A stretch of DNA of 64,000 nt. Origin: Treponema saccharophilum DSM 2985 (GTDB lineage: Bacteria; Spirochaetota; Spirochaetia; Treponematales; Treponemataceae). The stretch covers positions 1-64,000 of the forward strand of contig NZ_AGRW01000041.1 in the NCBI RefSeq assembly GCF_000255555.1, written 5' to 3'. Of the stretch, positions 46,327-54,719 are shown piece by piece. A program made the translations under genes and the position numbers. Numbering within the stretch: the first letter of the stretch is position 1; each line of letters begins with the position of its first letter. The notes beneath the pieces were generated by a model. The model made no database searches. It was given only the letters and a program-made list of their open reading frames with translations, and was not told where the DNA came from.

Positions 46327-47113
46327 GTTTTGCCTCCGCGCGCGCGCACTGCGATTCGATTTCCTCAAGCGGCGTCGGCTCGAAGCTGTTCTGCGGGAGA
46401 GCGCGCCACAGCGCCTTCGTAAACGGATGGCGAATCGACTCCCCTCCCCTGCGGAAATCCTCCGTGGAAAGCGCGTCGACGACCTCGCCGTCCTTCAGGA
46501 CAATCATGCGGTCGGCGACAAAACTCACGAGGTCGATATCGTGGCTTATGAGCAGTACGCATTTTCCTTTGTCGGCGAAATGCCTGAAATGCTGGAGAAC
46601 CTCGTCGGAAAGAGCGGTGCTCAGCCCCGGCGTCGGCTCGTCCGCGATGATGAGGTCGGCGCCGGAGGTGAACGCGGTCGCGATGAGGATGCGGCGCGCC
46701 ATTCCCCCTGAAAGCTCGAACGGGTATTTGTCCAAATCCTTCGCGGAAAGCTCGTAATGCTCCGCAATCGCCGCAAGCTCCTTTTTCGAAAGGCGGCCGA
46801 GCGAAAGCTGCTTCCCCACTTTCTTGAGCGGATCGAGGTACGATATCGACTGAGGGATGAGCGCCATCTTCTGACCGTAAAAATCCATGTCCAGATGGTA
46901 GACGGCGTTTTTCGGCAGAATCCCCATAAGCGCGTGCGCAAGAAGGCTTTTTCCGCTTCCGGAAGAACCGATTACCGCGACAATCTCGCCGCGGCAAAGC
47001 GTGACATGAAGGTTCCGTATCGCCTTCAAGATGCGCTGGCCGTCAGAGAACGACGAATCCTCGTACATCCTGAAGGCGACGTCCAGGTGGCGGACTTCAA
47101 GAATCTTTTCCAT
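46319..47113 (-). CDS. ABC transporter ATPase, peptide/nickel type (first)
   Basis: A 264-residue ATPase started at MEKILEVRHLDVAFRMYEDS, with GGGGAGGA before it. Walker A is IGSSGSGKSLLAHAL, the signature FELSGGMARRILIATAF, Walker B LIIADEPTPGLS. It is the DppD/NikD-type subunit and pairs with the next ATPase. The C-terminal RHPFTKALWRALPQNSFEPT is the end seen in peptide and nickel importer ATPases. Placed between permease gene and second ATPase gene. Confidence 0.9.
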   Translation of the reverse strand: MEKILEVRHLDVAFRMYEDSSFSDGQRILKAIRNLHVTLCRGEIVAVIGSSGSGKSLLAHALMGILPKNAVYHLDMDFYGQKMALIPQSISYLDPLKKVGKQLSLGRLSKKELAAIAEHYELSAKDLDKYPFELSGGMARRILIATAFTSGADLIIADEPTPGLSTALSDEVLQHFRHFADKGKCVLLISHDIDLVSFVADRMIVLKDGEVVDALSTEDFRRGGESIRHPFTKALWRALPQNSFEPTPLEEIESQCARAEAKHA

Positions 47114-47121
47114 CCTCCCCC

Positions 47122-47940
47122 CTATTCCTGCGCCGTCTCCGGCTGCATCATCTTCTGGAGGTTCTTCCCGATTTGGTCGAAAAGAAGCACAATCATGAGG
47201 AGCGATATTCCCGGGAAAACAGAAAGCCACCAGCAGCCGCTCGTGATATACCGCATCGACTCGGAGAGGATTACGCCGATTGCCGGCTGCTCCGGCGGAA
47301 TCCCCATCCCCAAAAACGTCAGCCCCGCCTCGTGGAGGATTGCGTGGGGAAAAAGGAGAATCATGTTGATGATGAACTGAGGCGCTATGTGCGGGAGAAG
47401 GTGGCGCACGGCGACCATGAGATGCGAGACGCCGAGCCTCCGCGCGACGAGTATGTACTGCCTGTTCTTCAGCGAGATAATCTCCGCCCTGATTACGCGC
47501 GTCAGCGGCGGCCAATGCGTCGCGGCGACGGCAATCATTATCCCCGTGAAATTCCTTCCGGCAAGAAGCGCGATGAAGATGAGGAAAATGAGGTGCGGAA
47601 CGCCCTGAAACAAATCGACAAGGAAAAGGACGGCGTAGTCCGCCTTCCTGCCGAACACGGCCGCCGCAGTCCCCAGCACTAGCGCAATCACCGAGCTCAC
47701 GCAGGAGGCGAACATGCCGATTGTGATGCTGATGTGCAGCCCTTTGAGCGTCCTGAAAAACATGTCCCGCCCGAGCCAGTCCGTCCCGAAAAGATGGGCG
47801 GGCGACGGCAGGGAATTCTTGTGCGCGAGGTCAACGGCATACAAGCTTTTCGGGAGCAGAATCCCCGAAAGGTAAAGCAGAAAAACAACCGAGAGCGCCG
47901 CCGTTATGGCAATTCTCGTTTTCGTCCGTATGTTCATCAA
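47122..47940 (-). CDS. ABC transporter permease, DppC/NikC type
   Basis: A 272-residue membrane protein with about six membrane segments. The signature FGTDWLGRDMFFRTLKG near residue 50 and the EAA loop VARRLGVSHLMVAVRHLLPH identify it as the DppC/NikC-type subunit of a peptide or nickel importer. The start overlaps the stop of the DppB-type gene by four bases. It is followed by the two ATPases. Confidence 0.9.
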   Translation of the reverse strand: MMNIRTKTRIAITAALSVVFLLYLSGILLPKSLYAVDLAHKNSLPSPAHLFGTDWLGRDMFFRTLKGLHISITIGMFASCVSSVIALVLGTAAAVFGRKADYAVLFLVDLFQGVPHLIFLIFIALLAGRNFTGIMIAVAATHWPPLTRVIRAEIISLKNRQYILVARRLGVSHLMVAVRHLLPHIAPQFIINMILLFPHAILHEAGLTFLGMGIPPEQPAIGVILSESMRYITSGCWWLSVFPGISLLMIVLLFDQIGKNLQKMMQPETAQE

Positions 47941-48929
47941 TTGTTCACTTTCCTTGATTCAATCCTCGGGTCGGCAAGCGGATAAAGGAGGTTCGCGAGC
48001 GCGTTCCCAGAAAATACGATTGCCGCCGATATAATCGTTATGCCCATGAGGAGCGGCATGTCCCCGTTCACGCCAGCGCTTACCGTCACACTTCCAAGCC
48101 CCGCGTACGTGAACACGCTCTCGACGAGGACGGAGCCTCCGAAAATCTCGTTAATCGAGCTGCACTGCACCGTTATGACCGGAAGAAGCATGTTGCGGAG
48201 CCCGTGCCGCACGATTATCTGTGCCTTCGAGCATCCGCGCGCACGAGAAAAAAGCGCGAAATCGCTCCGGAGAATCCGGCACATGCTTTCCCTCGTGTAC
48301 ATCGTTATGTGCGAAATGCCCGTTATGCTGAGCGTCAGCGACGGAAGGAAGGCGTGGTGCATTTTCTCGATGATGCCCGCCTCGTCCGCGCTCATCCCGA
48401 CGGGCGCGGAAAGCCCTATCGGGAAAATGCCGAGCGCGACGCTGAATACGAGGAGGAAGAGAATCCCCACCCAGAACGCCGGCGTCGCGGAGAACACGTA
48501 GCAGAGCGTCTTTATCATCTTGTCCGCAGCCCCTCCCTCGTTCGCGGCAGCGACAATCCCGAGGAAAACGCCGAGCACGCCAGAAAAAATCCACGCGCTC
48601 ATCATGAGCAGGGCGGAATTTCTGAACCCCGCGGAAATTATCTCCAGGACGGGGCGCTGGTACAGATACGACGTTCCCCAGTCGCCCCTGAAAATTCCTT
48701 TCATCCACAGCAGGAAACGTGCGAGCGGGGCTTTGTCCAGCCCCCACTCCCGTGCGATAAGGGCGCGCTGCTCGTCGCTTGTCACCGACTGCTGCCCCAA
48801 AAACGCGTCGACCGGATTCACGGGCGCGAGATAGGCAAGCAGGAACGTGATGACGGCGATGGAGGCGACGAGCAGCACGAATCGCAGAAGCACCATAACG
48901 CTGTAGCGGATATGATGGTTCCACTGCAT
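47937..48929 (-). CDS. ABC transporter permease, DppB/NikB type
   Basis: A 330-residue membrane protein. The N-terminus has a membrane segment and the LAPVNPVDAFLGQQSVTSDE stretch typical of DppB/NikB; RFLLWMKGIFRGDWGTSYLY follows. The EAA loop is FSRARGCSKAQIIVRHGLRN. It pairs with the DppC-type permease. The gene starts one base after the stop of the binding-protein gene. Confidence 0.9.
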   Translation of the reverse strand: MQWNHHIRYSVMVLLRFVLLVASIAVITFLLAYLAPVNPVDAFLGQQSVTSDEQRALIAREWGLDKAPLARFLLWMKGIFRGDWGTSYLYQRPVLEIISAGFRNSALLMMSAWIFSGVLGVFLGIVAAANEGGAADKMIKTLCYVFSATPAFWVGILFLLVFSVALGIFPIGLSAPVGMSADEAGIIEKMHHAFLPSLTLSITGISHITMYTRESMCRILRSDFALFSRARGCSKAQIIVRHGLRNMLLPVITVQCSSINEIFGGSVLVESVFTYAGLGSVTVSAGVNGDMPLLMGITIISAAIVFSGNALANLLYPLADPRIESRKVNN

Positions 48930-48930
48930 T

Positions 48931-50553
48931 TTACTCTCCCCTGCTGAAATCCCATTCGTTCAGGTTGAACAGGACGGAAACGTTGTGGTCGTGCGGGTGA
49001 ATTTTCTGCTTCCCGATTGAAAGCCCGTCGCGTACGAAATAATTGTGGTAGATGAAAGCGACGGTAATATACGGGTTGTCGCCCAAAATGCTTCCCCCGC
49101 TCTCGCCGTCCCACAACGCCTTGTGCCAGAAACTGAGCGACTGCTCCGTATCGGTCGAGGCGAGCGCCTGCTCCATGTACGCGTCCACCTTCGGGTTCCG
49201 GTAGCACGCGAGGTTCGACCACCCGATGCTTCCCGTATATTTTCCCGCGAGCATCTGGTACGTCTTGAGCGGATTGTACGCGCCGCCGCCGAGGACGACC
49301 GCATTCCGCTTGTTCAGCCCGTCCTTCTTCATGTCGTCAAGCTCAAGCCCCTTCAAATCGACCTTGATGCCGAGCCGCGCCGCCTGAACGGCGAAGACTT
49401 CCGCAATCGCCTGCCTTCCGCTGTCCGACGGCGGATACATGAGCGTGAATTCCGCCTTCCTGCCGTCCTTCTCGCGAATCTTGTCGGCACCCATTTTCCA
49501 TCCGGCGCCATCAAGCAGGGCGGAAGCCTCCTCCGTCCTGTTGTCGCTGATTCCAGAAAGCTGCCCGTCGATGCCCCACGGAAGAGACATCTGCATGTCG
49601 TACGCGATTTTCCCGACGCCGTTGAGCGCGCCCGAGACGATTTCCTCGCGGTCGATTCCGATTGCGAGGGCTTTCCGAATCGCGCCGTCTGACGTGACGT
49701 CGTTTCCGACCATAAAACCGGATTTTTCGTCCTTCTGGAGGGGAACCGTCGGCAGGGAAATCATCCGGTAGCCGTACGTGTCCAGCTTTGCCGCCGAAAA
49801 TCCGCTCACGTCCTGCGTGATGAGGTTCTCGCCGACGGAAGCAAAATCGACCTGCCCGGATTTCGCCGCCGCAAACGCCGCGTCGCTCTGCATGAGGAGG
49901 ATGACGACCCGCCTGAACGGGCTTTTCTTCCCGTAATAGAATTCGTTCCGCTCCATCACAATCTGCTGCCCCTGCGTGAAGCTCACGAGCCGGAACGCGC
50001 CCGAGCCGATGGGGTTCATCCCGTAATTTTCCGAATACGATTTTTCAGGGACGATGCCGAGAACAGCCGTCTGGTAGAAGAACGTCGAGTCGGGCTGCTT
50101 CATCCTGAAGACGACAGCGTAATCGCCTTCCGCCGTGACGCTCTCGACGCGCGTCATGTCGATTGCGCGCCCCGTTTCCTTCGCCTTGTTGTACGTGAAC
50201 GCCACGTCCCGCGCCGTCAGCGGGCTTCCGTCCGAGAAGCGCGCGTCCTTCCTGATGACGAACCGCCATTCCATGCCGTCGTCGCTTGCCGAATAGCTTT
50301 CGGCGAGGTCGCCTTCCATCGCGTTGTCGGAATTGACGCGCATGAGCGTGCTTTGGAAAAGCACGATTCCGGTAAATCCCCATCCGTTGCAGGGGTCGAA
50401 AGGCCCGTTCACTTTGCGCGGGTCCATTGCGATTACAAGCTCATCCTTCTGCAAAAGGCGCGCCGGCACGGAAGATTCGCTTTTCTTCGAGCACGAAGAA
50501 AGGCAGAGCGAGGCAAGGACAAAACTTGCCATGATAATGCGAGTAGATTTCAT
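48931..50553 (-). CDS. Solute-binding lipoprotein, family 5 (peptide/nickel)
   Basis: A 540-residue lipoprotein (MKSTRIIMASFVLASLCLSS, lipobox LSSC). It is a family-5 binding protein, with FVIRKDARFSDGSPLTARDV, AFTYNKAKETG, and YYGKKSPFRRVVILLM. In such proteins the ligand may be a peptide, nickel or another chelate. The His/Cys-rich membrane protein encoded upstream and the shape of the operon (binding protein, two permeases, two ATPases) make a metal such as nickel a reasonable guess, but the binding residues cannot be told from sequence. Confidence 0.85.
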   Translation of the reverse strand: MKSTRIIMASFVLASLCLSSCSKKSESSVPARLLQKDELVIAMDPRKVNGPFDPCNGWGFTGIVLFQSTLMRVNSDNAMEGDLAESYSASDDGMEWRFVIRKDARFSDGSPLTARDVAFTYNKAKETGRAIDMTRVESVTAEGDYAVVFRMKQPDSTFFYQTAVLGIVPEKSYSENYGMNPIGSGAFRLVSFTQGQQIVMERNEFYYGKKSPFRRVVILLMQSDAAFAAAKSGQVDFASVGENLITQDVSGFSAAKLDTYGYRMISLPTVPLQKDEKSGFMVGNDVTSDGAIRKALAIGIDREEIVSGALNGVGKIAYDMQMSLPWGIDGQLSGISDNRTEEASALLDGAGWKMGADKIREKDGRKAEFTLMYPPSDSGRQAIAEVFAVQAARLGIKVDLKGLELDDMKKDGLNKRNAVVLGGGAYNPLKTYQMLAGKYTGSIGWSNLACYRNPKVDAYMEQALASTDTEQSLSFWHKALWDGESGGSILGDNPYITVAFIYHNYFVRDGLSIGKQKIHPHDHNVSVLFNLNEWDFSRGE

Positions 50554-50616
50554 AAAATGTTCCTTTTTTCAGATTTTGTTCCGCAAAAGATGCGGCATGT
50601 GCGAAAAAAGGAGGAT

Positions 50617-50931
50617 TCAATTGTTCAACTTGATTTTGCATCCGACCAGCGTCGGCACGAGCACGCACAAGGAACGCGCGGGAACCGACAGAAGCTGCAC
50701 AGACGGAAGAGGGACAGCGGGCGCCGCCTGCGTTCCGGAAAGGGAAATCGCGGAGAACGCCGCCCGCGCAGCAAGCTCGATCGCGCAGACCGGGCATCCG
50801 TCACCGCCGCAGTCGTGGTCGATATGGCGGATTTCGTGGAAAAGGGACAGAAAAAGCGCGCAGAGCATTATGCCGGATGCCAGCAGATTGATGAGAAGCG
50901 TGCGTTTTCTTTGAATCCGATTGAATTTCAT
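50617..50931 (-). CDS. Small membrane protein with His/Cys metal motif
   Basis: A 104-residue protein with a basic start (MKFNRIQRKR), one membrane segment (LLINLLASGIMLCALFLSLF) and then HEIRHIDHDCGGDGCPVCAI. The combination of three or four His and three Cys in 17 residues is a probable metal-binding site outside the membrane. Similar short proteins, with an HDCxGxxCPVC motif, occur next to metal-uptake genes in anaerobes. It is 63 bases ahead of the family-5 binding-protein gene, on the same strand, and may head that operon. Role as metal sensor or chaperone is inferred. Confidence 0.65.
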   Translation of the reverse strand: MKFNRIQRKRTLLINLLASGIMLCALFLSLFHEIRHIDHDCGGDGCPVCAIELAARAAFSAISLSGTQAAPAVPLPSVQLLSVPARSLCVLVPTLVGCKIKLNN

Positions 50932-51023
50932 ACGGAAAATCCCGGGTTCCCGATTATAGGCATGGAAACAAAAAAGTCAATGAAACACCTCCGCACGCCA
51001 CGGAAATCAGTTTTCATATTTCG

Positions 51024-51095
51024 GACACATACGCAGATTCCGAAACAAGTTCGGAAGACACAAAAAATCATGTATCCACCTAAAATCCGGACGGC
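51024..51095. repeat. Dispersed intergenic repeat, copy 1
   Basis: Starts ACACATACGCAGATTCCGAA, then AAGTTCGGA, and ends AAATCATGTATCCACCTAAA with ATCCGGAC. The same elements in the same order recur at 54516-54596. It lies between two minus-strand genes and has no coding sense. Confidence 0.65.
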
Positions 51096-51107
51096 GCGGT
51101 CCTAGCG

Positions 51108-51548
51108 TCACGTGTCGATGCGGCGAAGCTCGACGAACGCCTTGTTCCGATACGACAAGTCGGTGCGCTCCGTGAAGCCGAGCTTTTCCCAGAAGGCGTT
51201 TCCCGCCTCGTTCCGCGAGAAGACGACGAGCGCGGCTTTCGATATCCCGAGGCGAACGAGCGCATCCTCGACGGCACCGACAAGGGCGCGCCCAATCCCG
51301 CGCTTCCGGCAAAGCGGGGATACCGCCGTGTGGTAGATGAACGCGCGCCGCCCGTCGTTCCCGCACAGGACGGCGCCGACGATTTTTCCCCCGTCCTCCG
51401 CCACGAAGCACGTTTCGGGATTCCGCGCGAGGAATGCCGAAATCCCCGCCTCAGAATCATCGCGGTCGTTCAATCCCATCCCCGCGCACGAAAGCCACAG
51501 CCCGCGCACGGGCCCGTAATCATCAGTTCTCATAAGACGGATTTCCAT
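51108..51548 (-). CDS. GNAT N-acetyltransferase
   Basis: A 146-residue protein started at MEIRLMRTDDYGPVRGLWLS, with CCGGGAGGAAAAA before it. The GNAT fold is clear: CFVAEDGGKIVGAVLCGNDG, then the acetyl-CoA loop CRKRGIGRALVGAVEDALVR and VVFSRNEAGNAFWEKLGFTE. The substrate is unknown. It is a single gene between a dispersed repeat and the divergent DnaB-like gene. Confidence 0.9.
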   Translation of the reverse strand: MEIRLMRTDDYGPVRGLWLSCAGMGLNDRDDSEAGISAFLARNPETCFVAEDGGKIVGAVLCGNDGRRAFIYHTAVSPLCRKRGIGRALVGAVEDALVRLGISKAALVVFSRNEAGNAFWEKLGFTERTDLSYRNKAFVELRRIDT

Positions 51549-51748
51549 TTTTCCTCCCGGAATAACAAAAGCACGAAAACGGGAAATCGATTTCCGCACG
51601 TGCCGCATGCTCCATACTATCGCAGATAGCAAGGCATTTTTCTATGCCGCCGCCAGAATTCCCACTAGCCTCTTTTTTCCGATTTTGTTGTACAATCTTG
51701 TAAAAAACGGCGCGGCGGAAAGCCGCGGAAACCGGAGAGACAGGGATT

Positions 51749-52795
51749 ATGCCCCATATAAAAAAAGAACACGACAATCTGCTTATCTCAAGCCTGGACG
51801 AATTCGACAGGTACATACTGGACACCGGAACCGACGGTGGATACGCCTGCGCGCTTCTGCCATCGCGGGAAAATTCGCCGGTCCTGTTCCCCACGGGAAC
51901 GCTCTCGTACATCGGGGCGCGGACGGGACGCGGAAAGACGACGATGCTCGTCTCCATCGCGATGGACGCGCTCCGGCACGGGAAGAACGTTCTTTTCGTG
52001 ACGAGCGAGGAGTCGCCGAACCAGATTCTTTTCAGGATGATACTGAACGAAGCGTTCTCGACGGCGAGCGGGAACGAGCGGCAGGAGCTTCTCAAAATGC
52101 AGACGGGAGCGAGGGGCGCGGCGAAGGAAATTCTCCGCTCGTCGGACAAAGGAAACGGCGGATTTTTCAGGAACCTCATAACGGGCGCGAAAGCGGAAAT
52201 CGGAAAGATGATGGCAGACGGGAAGCTCGCGATATTCGACGGGCCGCGCTCGCATTCGTTCCGGGAGATGATGGACACGATAAACATGAGCAGGAGCGGG
52301 AGAATCGTCCTCATCGACTACATCCAGCATCTGAGGATTCCCGACGGATATGAAAGCTGCTCGAGGCAGGTGCAGATTCAGGAGACGAGCCACCAGATTG
52401 CGGATTCGGCGATGAACAGGGGCATAATCTGCATCGCGGGCGCGCAGTTCGGGCGGACGGACGAGGACAAGAAGCAGAACAAATCGGACATAATCGCGGA
52501 AGGATTGTTCCGCGAGGCAGGCGACATCGAGCAGGACGCGCACATCGCGATCGGAATCGGGCGGAGCCTTGGCGACGAGGAGCGCGGAAGGTTCTACTGC
52601 ATAATGAAATCGCGCGACGAGAGCATAGACGGGAAAAACATCCCGCTCCTTGACGCGTTCGCATACTCGTACACGTGCGCCTCGTTCCCCCCGAAAAAAG
52701 CCGGCACGGAAAAAACTGCGCGAAAGAGGAACGCCCCAAAATCGACGGCAAGCGCATTCCTGATGGGCGCGCGCATCCAGGACGAGATGCAGTAA
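51749..52795 (+). CDS. DnaB-like RecA-fold ATPase
   Basis: A 348-residue protein. The RecA-type ATPase core has Walker A GARTGRGKTTMLVSIAMD near residue 57 and Walker B RIVLIDYIQHLRIPDG near 193, and AGAQFGRTDEDKK follows where DnaB has its Q-containing motif H3/H4. It resembles the C-terminal domain of the replicative helicase, but the N-terminal primase-binding domain of DnaB is absent, so it is not DnaB itself. The last 40 residues are basic and of low complexity. It stands alone; no replication or phage gene is near. The start has a GGAGAGACAGGGA-type site. Confidence 0.75.
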   Translation: MPHIKKEHDNLLISSLDEFDRYILDTGTDGGYACALLPSRENSPVLFPTGTLSYIGARTGRGKTTMLVSIAMDALRHGKNVLFVTSEESPNQILFRMILNEAFSTASGNERQELLKMQTGARGAAKEILRSSDKGNGGFFRNLITGAKAEIGKMMADGKLAIFDGPRSHSFREMMDTINMSRSGRIVLIDYIQHLRIPDGYESCSRQVQIQETSHQIADSAMNRGIICIAGAQFGRTDEDKKQNKSDIIAEGLFREAGDIEQDAHIAIGIGRSLGDEERGRFYCIMKSRDESIDGKNIPLLDAFAYSYTCASFPPKKAGTEKTARKRNAPKSTASAFLMGARIQDEMQ

Positions 52796-52884
52796 AACAG
52801 GAACGCACCAGGCGCGCTTTTCAGAGCAAATCCACATATATGATGTATCATTCCGGAACAAACAAAAAAAAACGGAGGTCGTTG

Positions 52885-53139
52885 ATGGAAACAGTCGAAT
52901 TCACGACGTCGGGAACGTGCGCGAGGAAGATAACATTCTCCCGCGACGGGCAGAACAGGATTCACGGAATATCGTTCGAAGGGGGATGCAACGGAAACCT
53001 GAAGGCGATAGCGAAACTCTGCGAGGGAATGACCGGCGAGGAAATCGCGGCGAAGCTGCTCGGGAACACGTGCGGCACAAAAGGGACGAGCTGCGCCGAC
53101 CAGCTCGCGAAAGCCGTCACAATGGGGGCAGCGCGATGA
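52885..53139 (+). CDS. TSCPD domain protein
   Basis: An 84-residue protein with a good ribosome site (CGGAGG). Features of the short TSCPD family are FTTSGTCARKITFSRDG, ISFEGGCNGNLKAIAKLCEG and LGNTCGTKGTSCADQLAKAV; the four cysteines probably bind zinc. The domain also occurs at the end of vitamin-B12 ribonucleotide reductases. The role of the stand-alone form is unknown. It overlaps the threonine aldolase gene by four bases. Confidence 0.85.
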   Translation: METVEFTTSGTCARKITFSRDGQNRIHGISFEGGCNGNLKAIAKLCEGMTGEEIAAKLLGNTCGTKGTSCADQLAKAVTMGAAR

Positions 53140-54170
53140 CATTCGAAAGCGACTACACGCAGGGCGCGCACCCGAAAATTCTTGAGCGCCTTGTGGAGAC
53201 GAACATGGTTCAGGAAAGCGGATACGGCGCCGATTCGTTCTGCAAAAGCGCGCAGGAAAAAATCCGCGCGGCGCTCGGCAACGATTCCGCGCAGATTACG
53301 TTCATTTCCGGCGGGACGCAGGCGAACCAGATTGTGCTCGACTCGCTCGCCCGCCCGTTCGAGGGAATCGTCGCGGCGACGACGGGGCACATAAACTGCC
53401 ACGAGGCTGGCGCAGTCGAATTCACGGGGCGCAAAGTCCTCGCCATCCCGTCGCACGACGGGAAAATCCGCGCCGGCGAGCTGCTCAAATTTATAGAAGA
53501 TTTTGAAAGCGACGGAAGCCGCGAGCATATGGTGTTCCCCGGCCCCGTCTACATCTCGTTCCCCACGGAATACGGGACGCTCTACTCGAAAAAGGAGCTT
53601 TCCGAAATACACGAAGTCTGCGAAAGCCGCGGGATGCCGCTTTTCATCGACGGCGCGCGGCTCGGCTACGGGCTTGCAAGCGACAGCTGCGACATCTCAA
53701 TAAAAGATTTGTCGTCGCTCTGCGAAGCCTTCACCATCGGCGGGACGAAAGTCGGCGCGCTGTGCGGTGAGGCCGTCGTCTTCACGAAGGGGAACGAGCC
53801 GGCACACTTCCAGAATTTCGTCAAGAAGCACGGCGCGCTCATGGCGAAGGGGCGGCTGATGGGCGTGCAGTTCGACACGCTTTTCACGGACGACCTTTAC
53901 CTGAAGATAAGCCGGCGCGCAATCGAAAACGCGATGCTCATGAAGGAAGGCCTGTCGCGCATGAATTTCGAGTTCCTCATCGACTCGCCGACAAACCAGC
54001 AGTTCGTAATCCTCGACGAGGAATTCGCAAAAAAACTCGCGAAGGAAATCGGCTTCAGCGTCTGGGAAAAATGCGGCAACGGAAAAATCGCGGTTCGTTT
54101 CGCGACAAGCTGGGCAACGGAGCGGGAGGAAGTGGAGCGGCTTCTTTCGGCAATCGAGCGACTCAGATAG
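53136..54170 (+). CDS. ltaE: Low-specificity L-threonine aldolase
   Basis: A 344-residue PLP enzyme of fold type I, started at MTFESDYTQGAHPKILERLV because this ATG overlaps the TSCPD stop. Characteristic parts are ITFISGGTQANQIVLDSL, TTGHINCHEAGAVEFTGRKV, MPLFIDGARLGYGLAS and FTIGGTKVGALCGE, where the Lys carries PLP. It cleaves threonine or allo-threonine to glycine and acetaldehyde. No signal peptide. A terminator follows 34 bases after the stop. Confidence 0.85.
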   Translation: MTFESDYTQGAHPKILERLVETNMVQESGYGADSFCKSAQEKIRAALGNDSAQITFISGGTQANQIVLDSLARPFEGIVAATTGHINCHEAGAVEFTGRKVLAIPSHDGKIRAGELLKFIEDFESDGSREHMVFPGPVYISFPTEYGTLYSKKELSEIHEVCESRGMPLFIDGARLGYGLASDSCDISIKDLSSLCEAFTIGGTKVGALCGEAVVFTKGNEPAHFQNFVKKHGALMAKGRLMGVQFDTLFTDDLYLKISRRAIENAMLMKEGLSRMNFEFLIDSPTNQQFVILDEEFAKKLAKEIGFSVWEKCGNGKIAVRFATSWATEREEVERLLSAIERLR

Positions 54171-54203
54171 AATAAGGGAGGCGCCTTCCGAAAATCCCGC
54201 GCG

Positions 54204-54253
54204 CAAAAAAACACCCCGAAATCGACGATTCCGGGGTGCTCCGTGTTTTTTTT
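54204..54253. terminator. Bidirectional terminator after ltaE
   Basis: Stem CACCCCGAAATCG / CGATTCCGGGGTG with a loop of one or a few bases. On the minus strand seven T follow at once; on the plus strand eight T follow after a seven-base gap. The minus-strand form is the stronger, which is puzzling because no minus-strand gene is visible upstream of it. Confidence 0.75.
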
Positions 54254-54515
54254 CCTTTCACGTAAGGAGGAGTCGAGCGCCGCAGGTTCCCCGCAACGCA
54301 TGGCCATATACTACCGGATTCGCGCTACGCCACCTTTAGCCGCACATGAGAAGAGCGTAAGAGAACTCTCATCAAAAAAGCCGTCCAGAAAAGGAAAAGC
54401 CCATAGAAAAAATCGCGCGCAGCCATCACAATACGCCGTTTCCCGCTGATTTTCCCGCACGATTTTTAAGGAAAGGCTCCGCCTGGAAAAACAGTTGTTT
54501 TGGTTTTTGTCATGC
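54254..54515. other. Unexplained structured intergenic stretch
   Basis: No protein gene was found. The sequence contains ATGAGAG...CTCTCAT-type inverted repeats near 54349-54378, and a GGTTCCCCGCAAC segment near 54289. On the minus strand it would read toward the strong terminator at 54204, as an RNA gene of 100-150 bases would. The conserved core of SRP RNA, a tRNA shape and the tmRNA end are not present. Kept as unknown. Confidence 0.3.
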
Positions 54516-54596
54516 GCACACAGATTCCGAATCATGATTTCTGCGAAATCCGTTCGGAACGGCACTAGAAATCATGTATCCGCCGAAAATCCGGAC
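54516..54596. repeat. Dispersed intergenic repeat, copy 2
   Basis: Same order of parts as the copy at 51024: CACACAGATTCCGAA, CGTTCGGAA and then AAATCATGTATCCGCCGAAA with ATCCGGAC. The central part differs and is a little longer. It lies ahead of the metallopeptidase gene. Confidence 0.65.
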
Positions 54597-54719
54597 AACA
54601 GCCTAAGGAAAAATCTAAAAAAACGGGCAAATGAGTTATAATCACGTATCGGCATGTCCGAAAAAAAAGGCTGCCGGCAATCCAGCGAAATGCACTTCAC
54701 ACAAAGGAGGACTTACACA

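Noticed and set aside
45406-46422. A 338-residue plus-strand frame across the HMA gene and ABC ATPase
   Set aside because: It overlaps two well-supported genes, is very rich in Arg, and has no recognisable start or domain.
54254-54380. SRP RNA gene
   Set aside because: A GGTTCCCCGCAAC stretch resembles the 5' part of SRP RNA, but the essential apical core (GGTCAGG with GGAAGCAGC) is absent on both strands.
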